Positions 54,033 through 63,800 of a stretch of DNA of 64,000 nt are shown one piece after another; position 1 is the stretch's first letter; each line of letters opens with the position of its first letter. The notes under the pieces are model-generated. The model searched no databases and was not told the DNA's origin. It was given only the letters and a program-made list of their open reading frames with translations. The stretch is from Paulinella micropora (taxonomy: Eukaryota; Cercozoa; Imbricatea; Euglyphida; Paulinellidae), in NCBI GenBank assembly GCA_019918135.1, contig WBZZ01000820.1, positions 123,501-187,500 on the forward strand, written 5' to 3'. The position numbers and the translations under genes were made by a program.

Positions 54033-56141
54033 ATGAAAACGAAGAAACAGAAATTAAGACCCCCGCGGGTTTATAGAAACAAAAGCGGGAAGCCGTATAT
54101 TATCCAGAAGGGTAAAAAATATTATCTTAATTTTGGCAATAAAACAAATGATATGAGCACACTTCAAATCGTTAAACTTTTTATGAAATACTTAAGCAGA
54201 CCGAGGACAACTAAGAGAATGAAGACAAAGAAGGAAGACTTAAGGAAAGTCCAGAGTCTGTCTGAGATTGAGCAGAATACGAGAACAGCCATTAATGACC
54301 ACTTAGACAAACTTAAGAAGGAGAAATACGAAAAGATTGATGAGATAGACCAAAAAGAGAAAAAAGCACAGGCTGATGCTGAAGAAGAAAAGAAAAGGCA
54401 AGAAAGAAAAGACATAGCCGATGCTAAGGAAAGACAAGAAATAAAGGATAGGGAACATAAAAGAGAACTGGAGGAGATTAATGAAAGAAAGGAAGAAATA
54501 AATAGGAGATTAAGAAGGGAGCAAAAACTCATAGAAGATGTAAAATATGAAGAAGACAGAAAAAATAGGATACAAGCATTACCACCGCCACCGCAATATC
54601 AATATATTATGCCACCACAATATGGTCAGCCACAAACACCACAATTTGGACAGCCACAAGCACCGCCACAAGCACCACCATTAGCACCACCATTTGGAGC
54701 ACCGCCACAAGCACCAGCCTTACCTAATTTAGGAGATGAAGCACCATTGAAAACAAAAGAGCAATATGAGGAAGAAAAAAAGCAAAAGCAGAAAGATATT
54801 GAAACACTGAAATTAGCAGGATATACAGATAAATTCATTAAAAAGATGAGTCTCAAAGACTTACAAAAAGCCAGTCAAGATATTCAGATGGCTATAGCCA
54901 CAGCGACATCTTTAGAAGAACAGAAAAAGTTAGCAGAAGAATATAAAGAAAAACTTGAAAAGGAAAAAAAGAAAGCAGAAGAAAAGGGTAAGCATCTTGA
55001 AAATTTACAAATTAATCAATTTTTAATCTCTGGATTTTCAAAAACTTATCACCCAACCATTACCATAAAAGAGTTAGCACAGGCTTTAAAAAAGAGACTA
55101 GATAATGATGGTCATAACAAATTAAATTACAAAGACACTTCAAAGTGGATTATTGACATGATTAAAAGGTTTAATATTGATGTTGGAAGTGAGGTGGAAA
55201 ACGTAAAAAGAAAAGTAGCAGATTATGCAAGATATGAAAATTATATGGGCATGAGTGAGCAAAAAGGTACTGGAGCGAAGACATTAGATGAATTAATTGA
55301 TAAGGTATTTTCAATAGCGAAAATAAAAAAATACTTAGCCCGCAAAGATTGGAGGCACACAATGAATAAAAAGGATTTTGTAAAAACTCTAACTAGCAAA
55401 ATGACAATAGACCCAAATGTAGATAAACAAGTTTCAGCGGATTTAAATATTGACGAGGGAATGCCCCAACCGCTACCACCGCCACCAGATGATATTCACA
55501 AATCCGCTCTCCCGTCTGCGACTACCGAGCGGTTTGTAAACATCGAAGGGGAGAGTAATATTGAAAAACCCATAGACGATGTTCATCAACAAACGAAAAT
55601 GAGCGAAGCGAATGAAAGTGTAGTTGATGAATATCAGCAAGAGGGTGAGGGGCGGGGACTAATGACTAATGAAATAGATGAAATAATGAAAAAATATGGA
55701 TGGTATCTCGGAGCAATAGCCAGCGATGAAATCTATAAGTTGAAGCCCGGAAGCAGAAAGCGATACGGATTTATTATGAATTTGGACAATCACAAACAAG
55801 CGGGGTCTCATTGGATTGCTATATGGGTAAGTCTAGATAAAGATAGAAGTGTTGAAGTGTATGACCCTTTGGCTGAATATCAACCGACGGAAGACTTTCA
55901 ACAACAAATGAAACGGCTAATTGACCGAAGTAATCCTGATAGTTATTTGTTAATGAAAGTTAATCAAGTAAAACAACAATCTGATACAAGCGACACATGT
56001 GGATGGCACTCAATGCGGTTTCTTTTAGAGCGAGCAAAAGGAGTGCGATTTAAATTTGCTAGTGGCTATACAGACTTAAAAGAAGACGAAGCGGAAAAAT
56101 TGAAAGCACAGAATGGTTATGGATTTGACACCTTTTTGTAA
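54033..56141 (+). CDS. Long coiled-coil protein with C-terminal adenain/Ulp1-like cysteine protease
   Basis: About 702 residues from the ATG at 54,033. The start carries a short basic motif (PRVYRNKSGKPYIIQKGKK). A highly charged coiled coil runs to about residue 180, then a Pro/Gln-rich linker (QPQTPQFGQPQAPPQAPP), a second coiled coil and a helical middle. The last ~150 residues are a cysteine protease: His in GSHWIAIWV, Asp in VEVYDPLAE, and Gln then Cys in KQQSDTSDTCGWHS, in the H-D-Q-C order of the adenovirus protease/Ulp1 fold. In this virus group the protease matures capsid precursors. Proteases of the group are often much shorter, so the long N-terminal scaffold is notable. The frame is intact. 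Confidence 0.8.
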   Translation: MKTKKQKLRPPRVYRNKSGKPYIIQKGKKYYLNFGNKTNDMSTLQIVKLFMKYLSRPRTTKRMKTKKEDLRKVQSLSEIEQNTRTAINDHLDKLKKEKYEKIDEIDQKEKKAQADAEEEKKRQERKDIADAKERQEIKDREHKRELEEINERKEEINRRLRREQKLIEDVKYEEDRKNRIQALPPPPQYQYIMPPQYGQPQTPQFGQPQAPPQAPPLAPPFGAPPQAPALPNLGDEAPLKTKEQYEEEKKQKQKDIETLKLAGYTDKFIKKMSLKDLQKASQDIQMAIATATSLEEQKKLAEEYKEKLEKEKKKAEEKGKHLENLQINQFLISGFSKTYHPTITIKELAQALKKRLDNDGHNKLNYKDTSKWIIDMIKRFNIDVGSEVENVKRKVADYARYENYMGMSEQKGTGAKTLDELIDKVFSIAKIKKYLARKDWRHTMNKKDFVKTLTSKMTIDPNVDKQVSADLNIDEGMPQPLPPPPDDIHKSALPSATTERFVNIEGESNIEKPIDDVHQQTKMSEANESVVDEYQQEGEGRGLMTNEIDEIMKKYGWYLGAIASDEIYKLKPGSRKRYGFIMNLDNHKQAGSHWIAIWVSLDKDRSVEVYDPLAEYQPTEDFQQQMKRLIDRSNPDSYLLMKVNQVKQQSDTSDTCGWHSMRFLLERAKGVRFKFASGYTDLKEDEAEKLKAQNGYGFDTFL

Positions 56142-56151
56142 AAGATATTTT
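56140..56151 (+). promoter_or_regulatory. AAAAGATATTTT motif after protease stop, before minor capsid gene
   Basis: The 12-bp palindromic motif overlaps the TAA of the protease gene and lies 17 bp before the next ATG. The same string is at 53,987-53,998 after the basic-protein gene. gatatttt also follows the minor capsid stop (56,982) and, on the minus strand, the polymerase stop (60,828-60,836). It may be a 3'-end or promoter signal. Confidence 0.5.
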
Positions 56152-56167
56152 CTAATATATACACATC

Positions 56168-56979
56168 ATGGAGTACAAGGGAGGAAGAAGTTCGGGTATC
56201 TATTACATAAATAGCAAAAATAGAATAACTGGGACAGACAGCGACTTTACACACGAAGTCAATATGAAGGGTCTAGACAATCCCACACATTGTAAAATTC
56301 TTCATATTTATGTGCCGAAATCGTATTACTCCGTGGCTTCACCATATAATACTTTTACATTATCCGAAGACGGATATGAGGCTTTAATTACAATACCTGA
56401 GGGAAGCTACACAATGAACAATCTAAAAAATAAACTATCTGAGGTGTTATCCGCAGACAGCCCAAATAATTATACTTATGTTGTATCCAGTAATAATACA
56501 ACATAGAACCAGAGGACGGCAAATTAACATTCAGTGTGTCAGAGAATAAAGGTATTCAACCGCGGTTTATATTTGATGCTGATACACGTATTCACGAGGT
56601 GATGGGTTTTGATAGAAACTCAACATATTTCTTTTCTAATGATTTTATTAAATCGCCAAATGTAATTATTCTAACTGGCGAAAAAACTCTGTATCTTCAA
56701 TCGGATTTGGTGAATGAAGGTGATAATCATGTGCTACAAGAAATATACACAGCAAACGAAATTCCTTTCGGCTCTGTCATTTATGATGGAAGCGGGTCTG
56801 AGTATGGTAAAACATTGTCCGCTAGTTCAAACAATGTATTCAGGTTTTACTTGACGGACGAAAACGACCAAGCAATAAATCTTAATGGTTTGGGAATAGT
56901 TATGACTTTATTGGTTTATCGTGAAACTAATTATTTTAGTTTATTTAATTCATTCTTCAATCTATTGAAAGCGAGGTAA
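56168..56979 (+). CDS. Minor capsid (penton-type) protein, frameshifted
   Basis: Two frames, 56,168-56,506 and about 56,511-56,979, together encode some 270 residues, the usual size of the penton protein. The N-terminus (GIYYINSKNRITGTDSDFTH) matches the pattern seen in minor capsid proteins of Polinton-like viruses and virophages, and the gene sits directly before the major capsid gene, as is usual. The shift near 56,505 is not in a homopolymer: one base less and TAG ends the first frame, while the second frame continues smoothly. Expected fold is a single jelly roll at the capsid vertices. The break would abolish the protein unless it is a sequencing fault. Confidence 0.7.
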
Positions 56980-57037
56980 CGATATTTTAATTTTGAATTT
57001 TTTTTCTATAAATATATTCTTGTGAATTAGTTAATAA

Positions 57038-57057
57038 TCTCAAAACAAGTTTTGAGA
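57038..57057 (+). promoter_or_regulatory. 9-bp hairpin upstream of the major capsid gene
   Basis: tctcaaaac and gttttgaga pair around two A, 30 bp before the ATG at 57,088. An A-rich leader (aaaaaaaaaagaaaaaa) follows immediately. This could be part of a late promoter/leader. Confidence 0.5.
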
Positions 57058-57087
57058 TAGACAACACTTCAAAAAAAAAAGAAAAAA

Positions 57088-58539
57088 ATGCCTGTCCAAT
57101 ACGGAGGAGAACTAGTCCATCAGACTAAGGAACTGCTAACTGGTAAGTATGAATTGAACAAACTTACTGCCCGTGAAGGGTCGGCTGATGTTAACATTAC
57201 AACTGCTAGTGGAAATGAAAGCACCTTTGAAATCCCTACTCGTCCTTTGAACCTTGCCCGTAGTGTCTTGCGATTTACTTACACACCTGCCGCATCTGCT
57301 GGTTATAATCGTATGTTTATGGACTGCTTGCCAATGATACAAAGAATTGAACTGCGAAGCCGAAGCGGTCAATATTTGTGTAATCTTCAACACGTCGGCA
57401 ATTACACTAAGATGATTTGGAAGCCTGAAATTAAATATGAAAAATTTATGGCACTTGAAAACCACGGGGCGGGTGTATCTAGCGGGGCTATGCTTCAAAA
57501 GTGTAATGCTGGAAAAGTTGAGATAGGAAGTGTAGCGGAAAGAAAAGCAATTACTGATGCGGTCAATACTGCTGGAGTGGTTGCTGCAGTTCAAGGATAC
57601 TACAAAGTGCCACTTGTTAATGCCCGCCGTCATAATGATACTGCTCTCGCCGATAGCACTGCTGGAAATTATAGCCTTGTTAATGTTCCTTTTGAGGAGG
57701 CTAAGTATTTTGAAGGTGGCGGTAATGCATCGGCTACCCCTGTCATTAAAGTTAAACTTCCGTTGGGTATGATTTTTGGAACTATTTTTGAACTGGATAA
57801 GACTATTGGTTTTAATGAAATCTTGGATTTGCGAATCGTGTGGGAGGGAACTAACCGCTCTACTTTCTATGGAACTGATGCAAGCAGTATTTCTACTGGT
57901 GCCGCACAGGTGGCTGTTGGTGCTACTATTTCAAACTTGAATCTGTTTCTTGCCGTAGAGACTGACCCAAATGTTGTCCTTGGTGTTCAGCAGAAAATTG
58001 CGGGAGAAGGTTTCCCGTTTAAGATTGAATACCCTATCTCTTGGAAGCAGAACCTCTCAACAACAAGCCAAAATTTCGTAGTAAAAATGAACCGCTCACA
58101 GGGTGAGAGAATTAGAAGAATTTATACTTCCGCATTCCACAACGACGAAAATAAAAATACTGCTTTCGACAATGACAACAGAGCGGGTGCTAAGGTTGAA
58201 AAATACTATACAACCCTTGACGGCTCGCGACTTCAACAATTTGATGTTGATGTTAAGGAAAATGAAGACTATATGATTTTGAAGGATAAGTTGAAGGGAA
58301 GTGCTATCCTAAACAGCGATGTCTATCATTACAACTGGTTTCATGTGGATACTTGGGACAATAATCGCCCACTATGCGATAAAGATACTGACGGCTATGA
58401 AATAAGCGGTCTGAGCCTTGATACTGAGCGACGATATGAATTTGTCGGCACTACTGTCGCCAATAATCATAACCATTATACTTACGCCATTCTTCAGCGA
58501 AGTGTGCTTGTTAAGGGAATTGAAATTTTGATGTCGTAA
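57088..58539 (+). CDS. Major capsid protein (double jelly-roll type)
   Basis: 483 residues from the ATG at 57,088, intact. The sequence begins MPVQYGGELVHQTKELLTGK and has the regular beta-strand and loop pattern (for example NESTFEIPTRPLNLARSVLRF and LQHVGNYTKMIWKPEI) seen in major capsid proteins of Polinton-like viruses, which form the hexameric capsomers of icosahedral capsids. Position after the minor capsid gene and ATPase supports this. No membrane segment is seen. The double jelly-roll fold is inferred from family context, length and pattern; I could not model it. Confidence 0.75.
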   Translation: MPVQYGGELVHQTKELLTGKYELNKLTAREGSADVNITTASGNESTFEIPTRPLNLARSVLRFTYTPAASAGYNRMFMDCLPMIQRIELRSRSGQYLCNLQHVGNYTKMIWKPEIKYEKFMALENHGAGVSSGAMLQKCNAGKVEIGSVAERKAITDAVNTAGVVAAVQGYYKVPLVNARRHNDTALADSTAGNYSLVNVPFEEAKYFEGGGNASATPVIKVKLPLGMIFGTIFELDKTIGFNEILDLRIVWEGTNRSTFYGTDASSISTGAAQVAVGATISNLNLFLAVETDPNVVLGVQQKIAGEGFPFKIEYPISWKQNLSTTSQNFVVKMNRSQGERIRRIYTSAFHNDENKNTAFDNDNRAGAKVEKYYTTLDGSRLQQFDVDVKENEDYMILKDKLKGSAILNSDVYHYNWFHVDTWDNNRPLCDKDTDGYEISGLSLDTERRYEFVGTTVANNHNHYTYAILQRSVLVKGIEILMS

Positions 58540-58590
58540 GAGGCGATTATTAATTTTGTTAGTTAATTTATTTTTTAATAATATATAACA

Positions 58591-59820
58591 ATGAGCCACC
58601 AACGAAATTTGATAGCACAAAATCCAGACGGAGAATTTATAAATGTCAGTGTTGGATATGATGGTAATATGGAAACAAATAATTCAAAAACCGCTTTTGG
58701 TGAAGCAGTAGTAGGTCAATTAACACCAGTATTACAAGAAATCTTTCCATATACCATTAATACTAGGATATGGACAAAAACAGAAACAAAATCGTCTGTG
58801 TCATTTTTGAATAATATGGCTGAATTGAAAACAACTGCTAATGCAACGGCAGATGCTGGATTAGTAAGTAAAAGGAGAATAAAATATAGAACTGGAATGG
58901 GTGTCCTTGCCCGCTTTACTGCTATATGGACAACGGATGATACAAAAGAGTACTATTCATTTATTGGAATAGGAAATGACCTTAACGATGGCTTTTATTT
59001 TTACAAAAATCAAGCAGGAATGAATATTGCGCATTGTACAGGAAATGCTGTAGATTATATTGACCAAGTAGATTGGGACGACCCTTGCGATGGAAATTAT
59101 GCTATGCCTGCCTTAGATTGGAGCAAAGGAAATGTATTTCAAATTCAATTTCAGTATCTTGGGTTTGGTGCTATTAAGTTTTATATTGAAAATCCCATAA
59201 CAGGATTATTTCAATTAGTTCATATGATTGAGTATGCGAATGCGAATGAAGGTGTAAGCCTGCGAAATACAACATTACCCTTTACAGCCGTAATGAGAAA
59301 TGATGCAAAGACTGGAATACAAATTCTTAAAACGGCGAGTGCTAGTTTATTCATTGAGGGGTCAAATACTATTAATACAAGTATTACAAATACTGCGGAA
59401 GGAGACGAAAAAACGAGCACCACTGAAAGCCCCATTTTAAGTATCAGGAATAAAGCACTATTCAATAATAGCCTAACCAACTATTCAAATGTCTTTCCTT
59501 CCTTGGTAAGTATTACGAATGAAGATACTAAGTCAAATGTCGTCAGAATGGTATTGAATGGGACTCTAACAGGGGCTGGTTTTGCTGATGTTGATGCCAC
59601 AACTTCAATCGTAGATACAGACACAAAAGCAACCGCTATCGCCAACGGAACGACAATTTTTAAGATTTATGTAAATGCCGCCTCAACTCAACAGATTAAT
59701 CTCAGAACATACGATATTCAATTAACACCGAACGATGTTTTGACATTCACACAGAAGGCTGTGTCGGCAGGTGCTGGTAGCAATATTAATGTAATTGCGA
59801 ACTTTATAGAAGACCAATAA
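58591..59820 (+). CDS. Probable virion surface/fibre protein
   Basis: 409 residues, intact. A beta-rich lectin-like region (YSFIGIGNDLNDGFYFYKN, then VFQIQFQYLGFGAIKFYIEN) resembles jelly-roll, lectin-type domains of structural proteins. The second half is Thr/Asn/Ser-rich with repetitive strands. It lies 51 bp after the major capsid gene, so probably a late structural gene. Function is inferred from context. Confidence 0.6.
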   Translation: MSHQRNLIAQNPDGEFINVSVGYDGNMETNNSKTAFGEAVVGQLTPVLQEIFPYTINTRIWTKTETKSSVSFLNNMAELKTTANATADAGLVSKRRIKYRTGMGVLARFTAIWTTDDTKEYYSFIGIGNDLNDGFYFYKNQAGMNIAHCTGNAVDYIDQVDWDDPCDGNYAMPALDWSKGNVFQIQFQYLGFGAIKFYIENPITGLFQLVHMIEYANANEGVSLRNTTLPFTAVMRNDAKTGIQILKTASASLFIEGSNTINTSITNTAEGDEKTSTTESPILSIRNKALFNNSLTNYSNVFPSLVSITNEDTKSNVVRMVLNGTLTGAGFADVDATTSIVDTDTKATAIANGTTIFKIYVNAASTQQINLRTYDIQLTPNDVLTFTQKAVSAGAGSNINVIANFIEDQ

Positions 59821-59854
59821 AGCAAAAAAAAATTTAATGAAAAGCGATGTGATA

Positions 59855-60337
59855 TCATAGGTATTTTTTTACCGCATCTTTGTTATTAAAATAAGGTTGT
59901 TGAATTAAATATTCAAGGTATGGTTTATCAATCTTAGCAACATCTTCAATTTTCATTTTTTTATACTTACCATATTGAAGAACAACATCTTTCATTAATA
60001 TACAACCTTCTTCTGTACATGTAGCATTCTCTATCTCTCCAATCTCCAACGTGTTGGAGATACCTACATTAGCCTTTATTTCAGTAATCCCCGTTTCTTT
60101 TAAATCAGCAGTAGTAAAAGGAGTGCTCTGCTCTTCGTCCAACACGCTTTCCAACGGAATTACTACTTTAACATTATCGTCTATGTTGGAAATCCCAACA
60201 TTGGGCTTGTATTGCTCATAGAAAGAAACAATGTCTGGCTTTGTCCATTTAATGGTCGGCATTTTGACATTGCCGTTGTCAAGGTTCCATTTTTCAATTT
60301 CATTCAAGTAGTCCTGTTTGGTGTTGAGGTCTGACAT
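59855..60337 (-). CDS. Small protein with exonuclease-X-type C-terminal domain
   Basis: 160 residues. The last ~45 (LQYGKYKKMKIEDVAKIDKP, then YLEYLIQQPYFNN) match the GKYKGKKIxDIAxxDPxYLxWL pattern of the small domain found at the C-terminus of exonuclease X-like proteins and in stand-alone DUF3820-type proteins. No nuclease active site is present. The middle contains two NVGISN segments encoded by quasi-palindromic DNA. A disrupted paralog lies just upstream. Probably linked to DNA replication by position next to the polymerase; the role is unknown. Confidence 0.6.
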   Translation of the reverse strand: MSDLNTKQDYLNEIEKWNLDNGNVKMPTIKWTKPDIVSFYEQYKPNVGISNIDDNVKVVIPLESVLDEEQSTPFTTADLKETGITEIKANVGISNTLEIGEIENATCTEEGCILMKDVVLQYGKYKKMKIEDVAKIDKPYLEYLIQQPYFNNKDAVKKYL

Positions 60338-60365
60338 TGGTATATATACTGCAAAATAATTTTTA

Positions 60366-60654
60366 TTAAATGTATTTTTTTACTTCACTTTTAATGTCCG
60401 TAAATTTCTCAAACCACGGCTGTTTCATAACCCATTCAAGATATGGCTTATCAATAACCGCTACATCTTGAATTTTCTTACCTTTATACTTACCAAATGG
60501 AAAAGTATCCTTTGGCTTGCCAGCCCGCTCATTTTCAATCATTTGGATTTCGTCAGTAATTATCTCTTATAACGTCGGTAAGAGAAAATGTTTCTTTTTT
60601 ATTTTCAATAGAGAATTTCTCAAACTTCTCGCATAGTCTGGTTAGGGCGGACAT
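60366..60654 (-). pseudogene. Disrupted paralog of the exonuclease-X C-terminal-domain protein
   Basis: The ATG at 60,654 opens a frame (MSALTRLCEKFEKFSIENKK) that ends after 33 codons at TGA. One base over, the frame continues with FPFGKYKGKKIQDVAVIDKP and YLEWVMKQPWF to TAA at 60,366, clearly the same domain as the gene at 59,855. The shift is near 60,560 and not in a homopolymer. Total length would be about 95 residues. Confidence 0.7.
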
Positions 60655-60701
60655 TGTATAGTATATGGTATATATTTTATAGAAAAAATAATTAATTGAT
60701 A

Positions 60702-60831
60702 TTTATCAACTTCACTCCTATCTGGCTAATCGCCAGATTTCCCGTTTGTTGATAAACATCGTTTTATACTTTAATGAAGGGCGATGTTTTAGAATAAGCG
60801 AGAGTGCGGAGCACGAAGCGCAATTCTAAAA
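60702..60831. repeat. Cluster of inverted repeats downstream of the polymerase gene
   Basis: tttatcaac (60,702-60,710) pairs with gttgataaa (60,748-60,756) and encloses tctggc/gccaga (60,721-60,737). A second structure pairs ttttagaat (60,787-60,795) with attctaaaa (60,823-60,831) and encloses gtgc-gga-gcac (60,804-60,814). It lies between the polymerase stop and the paralog pseudogene, and is more GC-rich than its surroundings. Confidence 0.7.
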
Positions 60832-60836
60832 TATCC

Positions 60837-63800
60837 TTAATATCCAAACGGCCGTGTTTCAATCGCATTCTCTACAATTCCGATAACTTGTCTTTTCGTA
60901 TATGTAAAACTAAATATCTTTTCTAAGTATTCGCTTGTTATTCTTTTCTTTTGTTTGTCCCGTGTTATCTTGTTGTTTTCTATTATAACTACTTTTCCAG
61001 ACTTCTCAATTCGCTTAGCAATCCTTAATTCTTCCTCAGTCTCTAACAAGTCCGCCAGTTCATTTTTACCCTTCTCAAATAAATCTGTGTTTTTAATACC
61101 AAGCCCGCAACTGATTACACTTAACATATTAGGTAAGTTTAAGGCCTTCTTCGTCTCGTAATTCATACTGAAGCCCTTCACTTTCATACTGGCTTTGCCG
61201 TTATCTAATAAGTATCCGTAGCACTTTGCCCCGCCTCCAACGAAGGTCTTTATCTTGGCTCCCTTTAATTCATCCGTCCAGTCCCCGAGTAGTTTGCCCG
61301 TCTTTACATCATCTTCGCCTTTCGTCAGGTCTGTGGTATATATTACACTATCCGTATTGTGGTATAGAATTCTCCTGCCTAGTCTGTCCATCATCTCATA
61401 AAGCCTCATTCTCGCGTGGCAGGTAGTAAATAGAGCAACTACAATATTTGTCTTAATCGGGTCGCTGACTGCATCCTGTTTTAAATCATAACTGGCCTCT
61501 ATTATTTCGTCGTTGATTATGTTAATGTTTATGTTATCCACTGATTTATCGTTCATTAGTTTGTATAGGGTTTCCTTATCCCTTATCATTTTGTTTTGTT
61601 TTTTGTTCTGCTTCTCTCCAAACTTACCCCACAAGGAGTTCAAGCACAACTTAGCCACCGCACGGCGACCTGAGTTTTCTTCTATTTTGTTTTCATCCAT
61701 CTTAACACCCATTTTGATTTCCATACTGCTTATGTAGTTTTGTTTTTCCTCGGCCGTATTGCATCCTGCTGGATATCCACTTGATTCCTGCTTAACCTTC
61801 AAGAATGTTTTTATGTATTCCTTGAATAGGCTACTGCTCTGTTCTTTCCAGTGCCATACTTCATATACTTTCATTAACTTATACCCTTTATCTAAGGCCT
61901 TGTAAATTTCTGGAGTTGCCCAAGTTCCTGTTATTGCCCGCTCATTGTCGGTGTGCTTGCATTCGCCGTGGTGCTCAGTCATCCCGCACTTATCGCATAA
62001 GTAATACATCATCTTGCCTCTGTCCGCTTTTGGTAAGACTGGGTGTAGTAATCCTCTCGGCGGTAGCATCTTAACCTTAGCCACTCCAAAGTATTCCTTT
62101 TTTATGATTTTGTTTCGCATATCTTTTCGTTTATCTCCGACATGTAAATCTCCGACACGTCGGAGATAGTGATTATCATCATTTGGTCTGATGATTTCGT
62201 GGTGCCCGCTAGGGTAAAGGTCATAATACATAACGGTCGGATAGAGTGAGCATATGTCAATGTATTTCGCGTATTCGTCGCTGTGCCGTGCTTTCCAATA
62301 CAATGTTAGAGCATTCGTTCTACCTCCAAACATTGCTTCTCGTGGGTTTAATCCTTCTTGTTCCATAATTCGTTCGTTGGTATCCTCGGCCAGTCTTTCA
62401 CTGGTTTTCATCAGGCTCCAATCACATTCCCAGACACTTATTACTTTTACCTGTTGGCTCAGTTGTTTTTCTCTTCTCATTGTTTCCTTGTATAGTTCGC
62501 CCATAGTCTTATTTTTCTTGGCATTCATTGCATTGCCGTTCCAACACTTCTGACAGCCGTGCCAATGACACCCGTAAAACTCATAAGCGGTTTTGTTTTT
62601 CTCATCCCAGCCATCTACATACACACGAGATTGCCCGAGTTGAAACATTTTTTCACCTCCGTTGAATGCGTGTTTAATATCGGTTTTGTCTAGTCTGCTT
62701 CTGTAGGCTAACCATTCAACACAAGCCCTTGAAGCCATCCTGTTTTGTTTTTCCGCTTTCAATACCGCAATTGAATTAACAGGCATAAACTTAGCACGAT
62801 ACAGAGCCATAACACAACTCGCAATAGTTGTATATTGAAAAGGGTCAATACCGAATTCAAGAAACTGCTTTCTAAAATCTATTCAGCCCTTTCTAAGTAT
62901 ATCAACATCGCTATGACAATACTCAGCGATTTCCTTCGCCATATCAAAGTGGTTGTGATTATTAACCTGTTGTTCATACCATTCTAAAAACTCCTTTCTC
63001 TTATCTCCTCGCATAGTGTCGTAGCCGTAATGTTTCTTGTGTGGCATGAGCCCAACATAGTTTTTGTTCTTGTCTGTGTTGAAGAAGTGAGGAAAGTATC
63101 CTTTCTTAAGTTCCGTTAGTCCAAATGTCTTTGGAAAGTCAGACAATTGCATCGTAAGGAAACTCAAACTATCAATGAAGCGGTATTTCTTATGTGTCAT
63201 CATCATTATCTTACCGCCTTGGTAAATGACAAATGGTGTCTGTTTGTTATCTACAAGCCACTTAAGAATAAACTGACAATCATAACCGCGAGCATTGTGT
63301 GCGATAAAGGTAAATCCGCAGTGCTTAGTGTCAAAAGCCCAATTACAAAAATCTTGAATGTTCTTGTGAATTACTGGCTGTTCCTTAGCATCGTAATACT
63401 GACTTTCAGCATAATTTACAATGTGCTCGCCCGTGTCCTGTGTCGCTTCAAAGTCAAAGAATATGTATTGCTCTGACGGCGGTAGGATTTCCTTTTGGAC
63501 TATTTCACATTGGTGCTCTAGTGGTTTCAGTTCTTTACAATTACGGCATTTCGCATATCCGCATTTGTGTATGTCCTTCTTTCTGTAATTAAGACCGCAC
63601 GATTTACATTTCGCTTTAACATCGCAGTTTGTCTTCATGTGATTATTAAAGCATTCAGTATTTGGAAATTTTCTATTACACTTCTCACATTCTTTCCACT
63701 GGCTCTTGTCATTTATTCCCTTACAACCCTTGGTTTCACAGATACTACATTTAGCATCGCATGCATGTCTTTCCATATATCCCCTTAGACACAACTCGCA

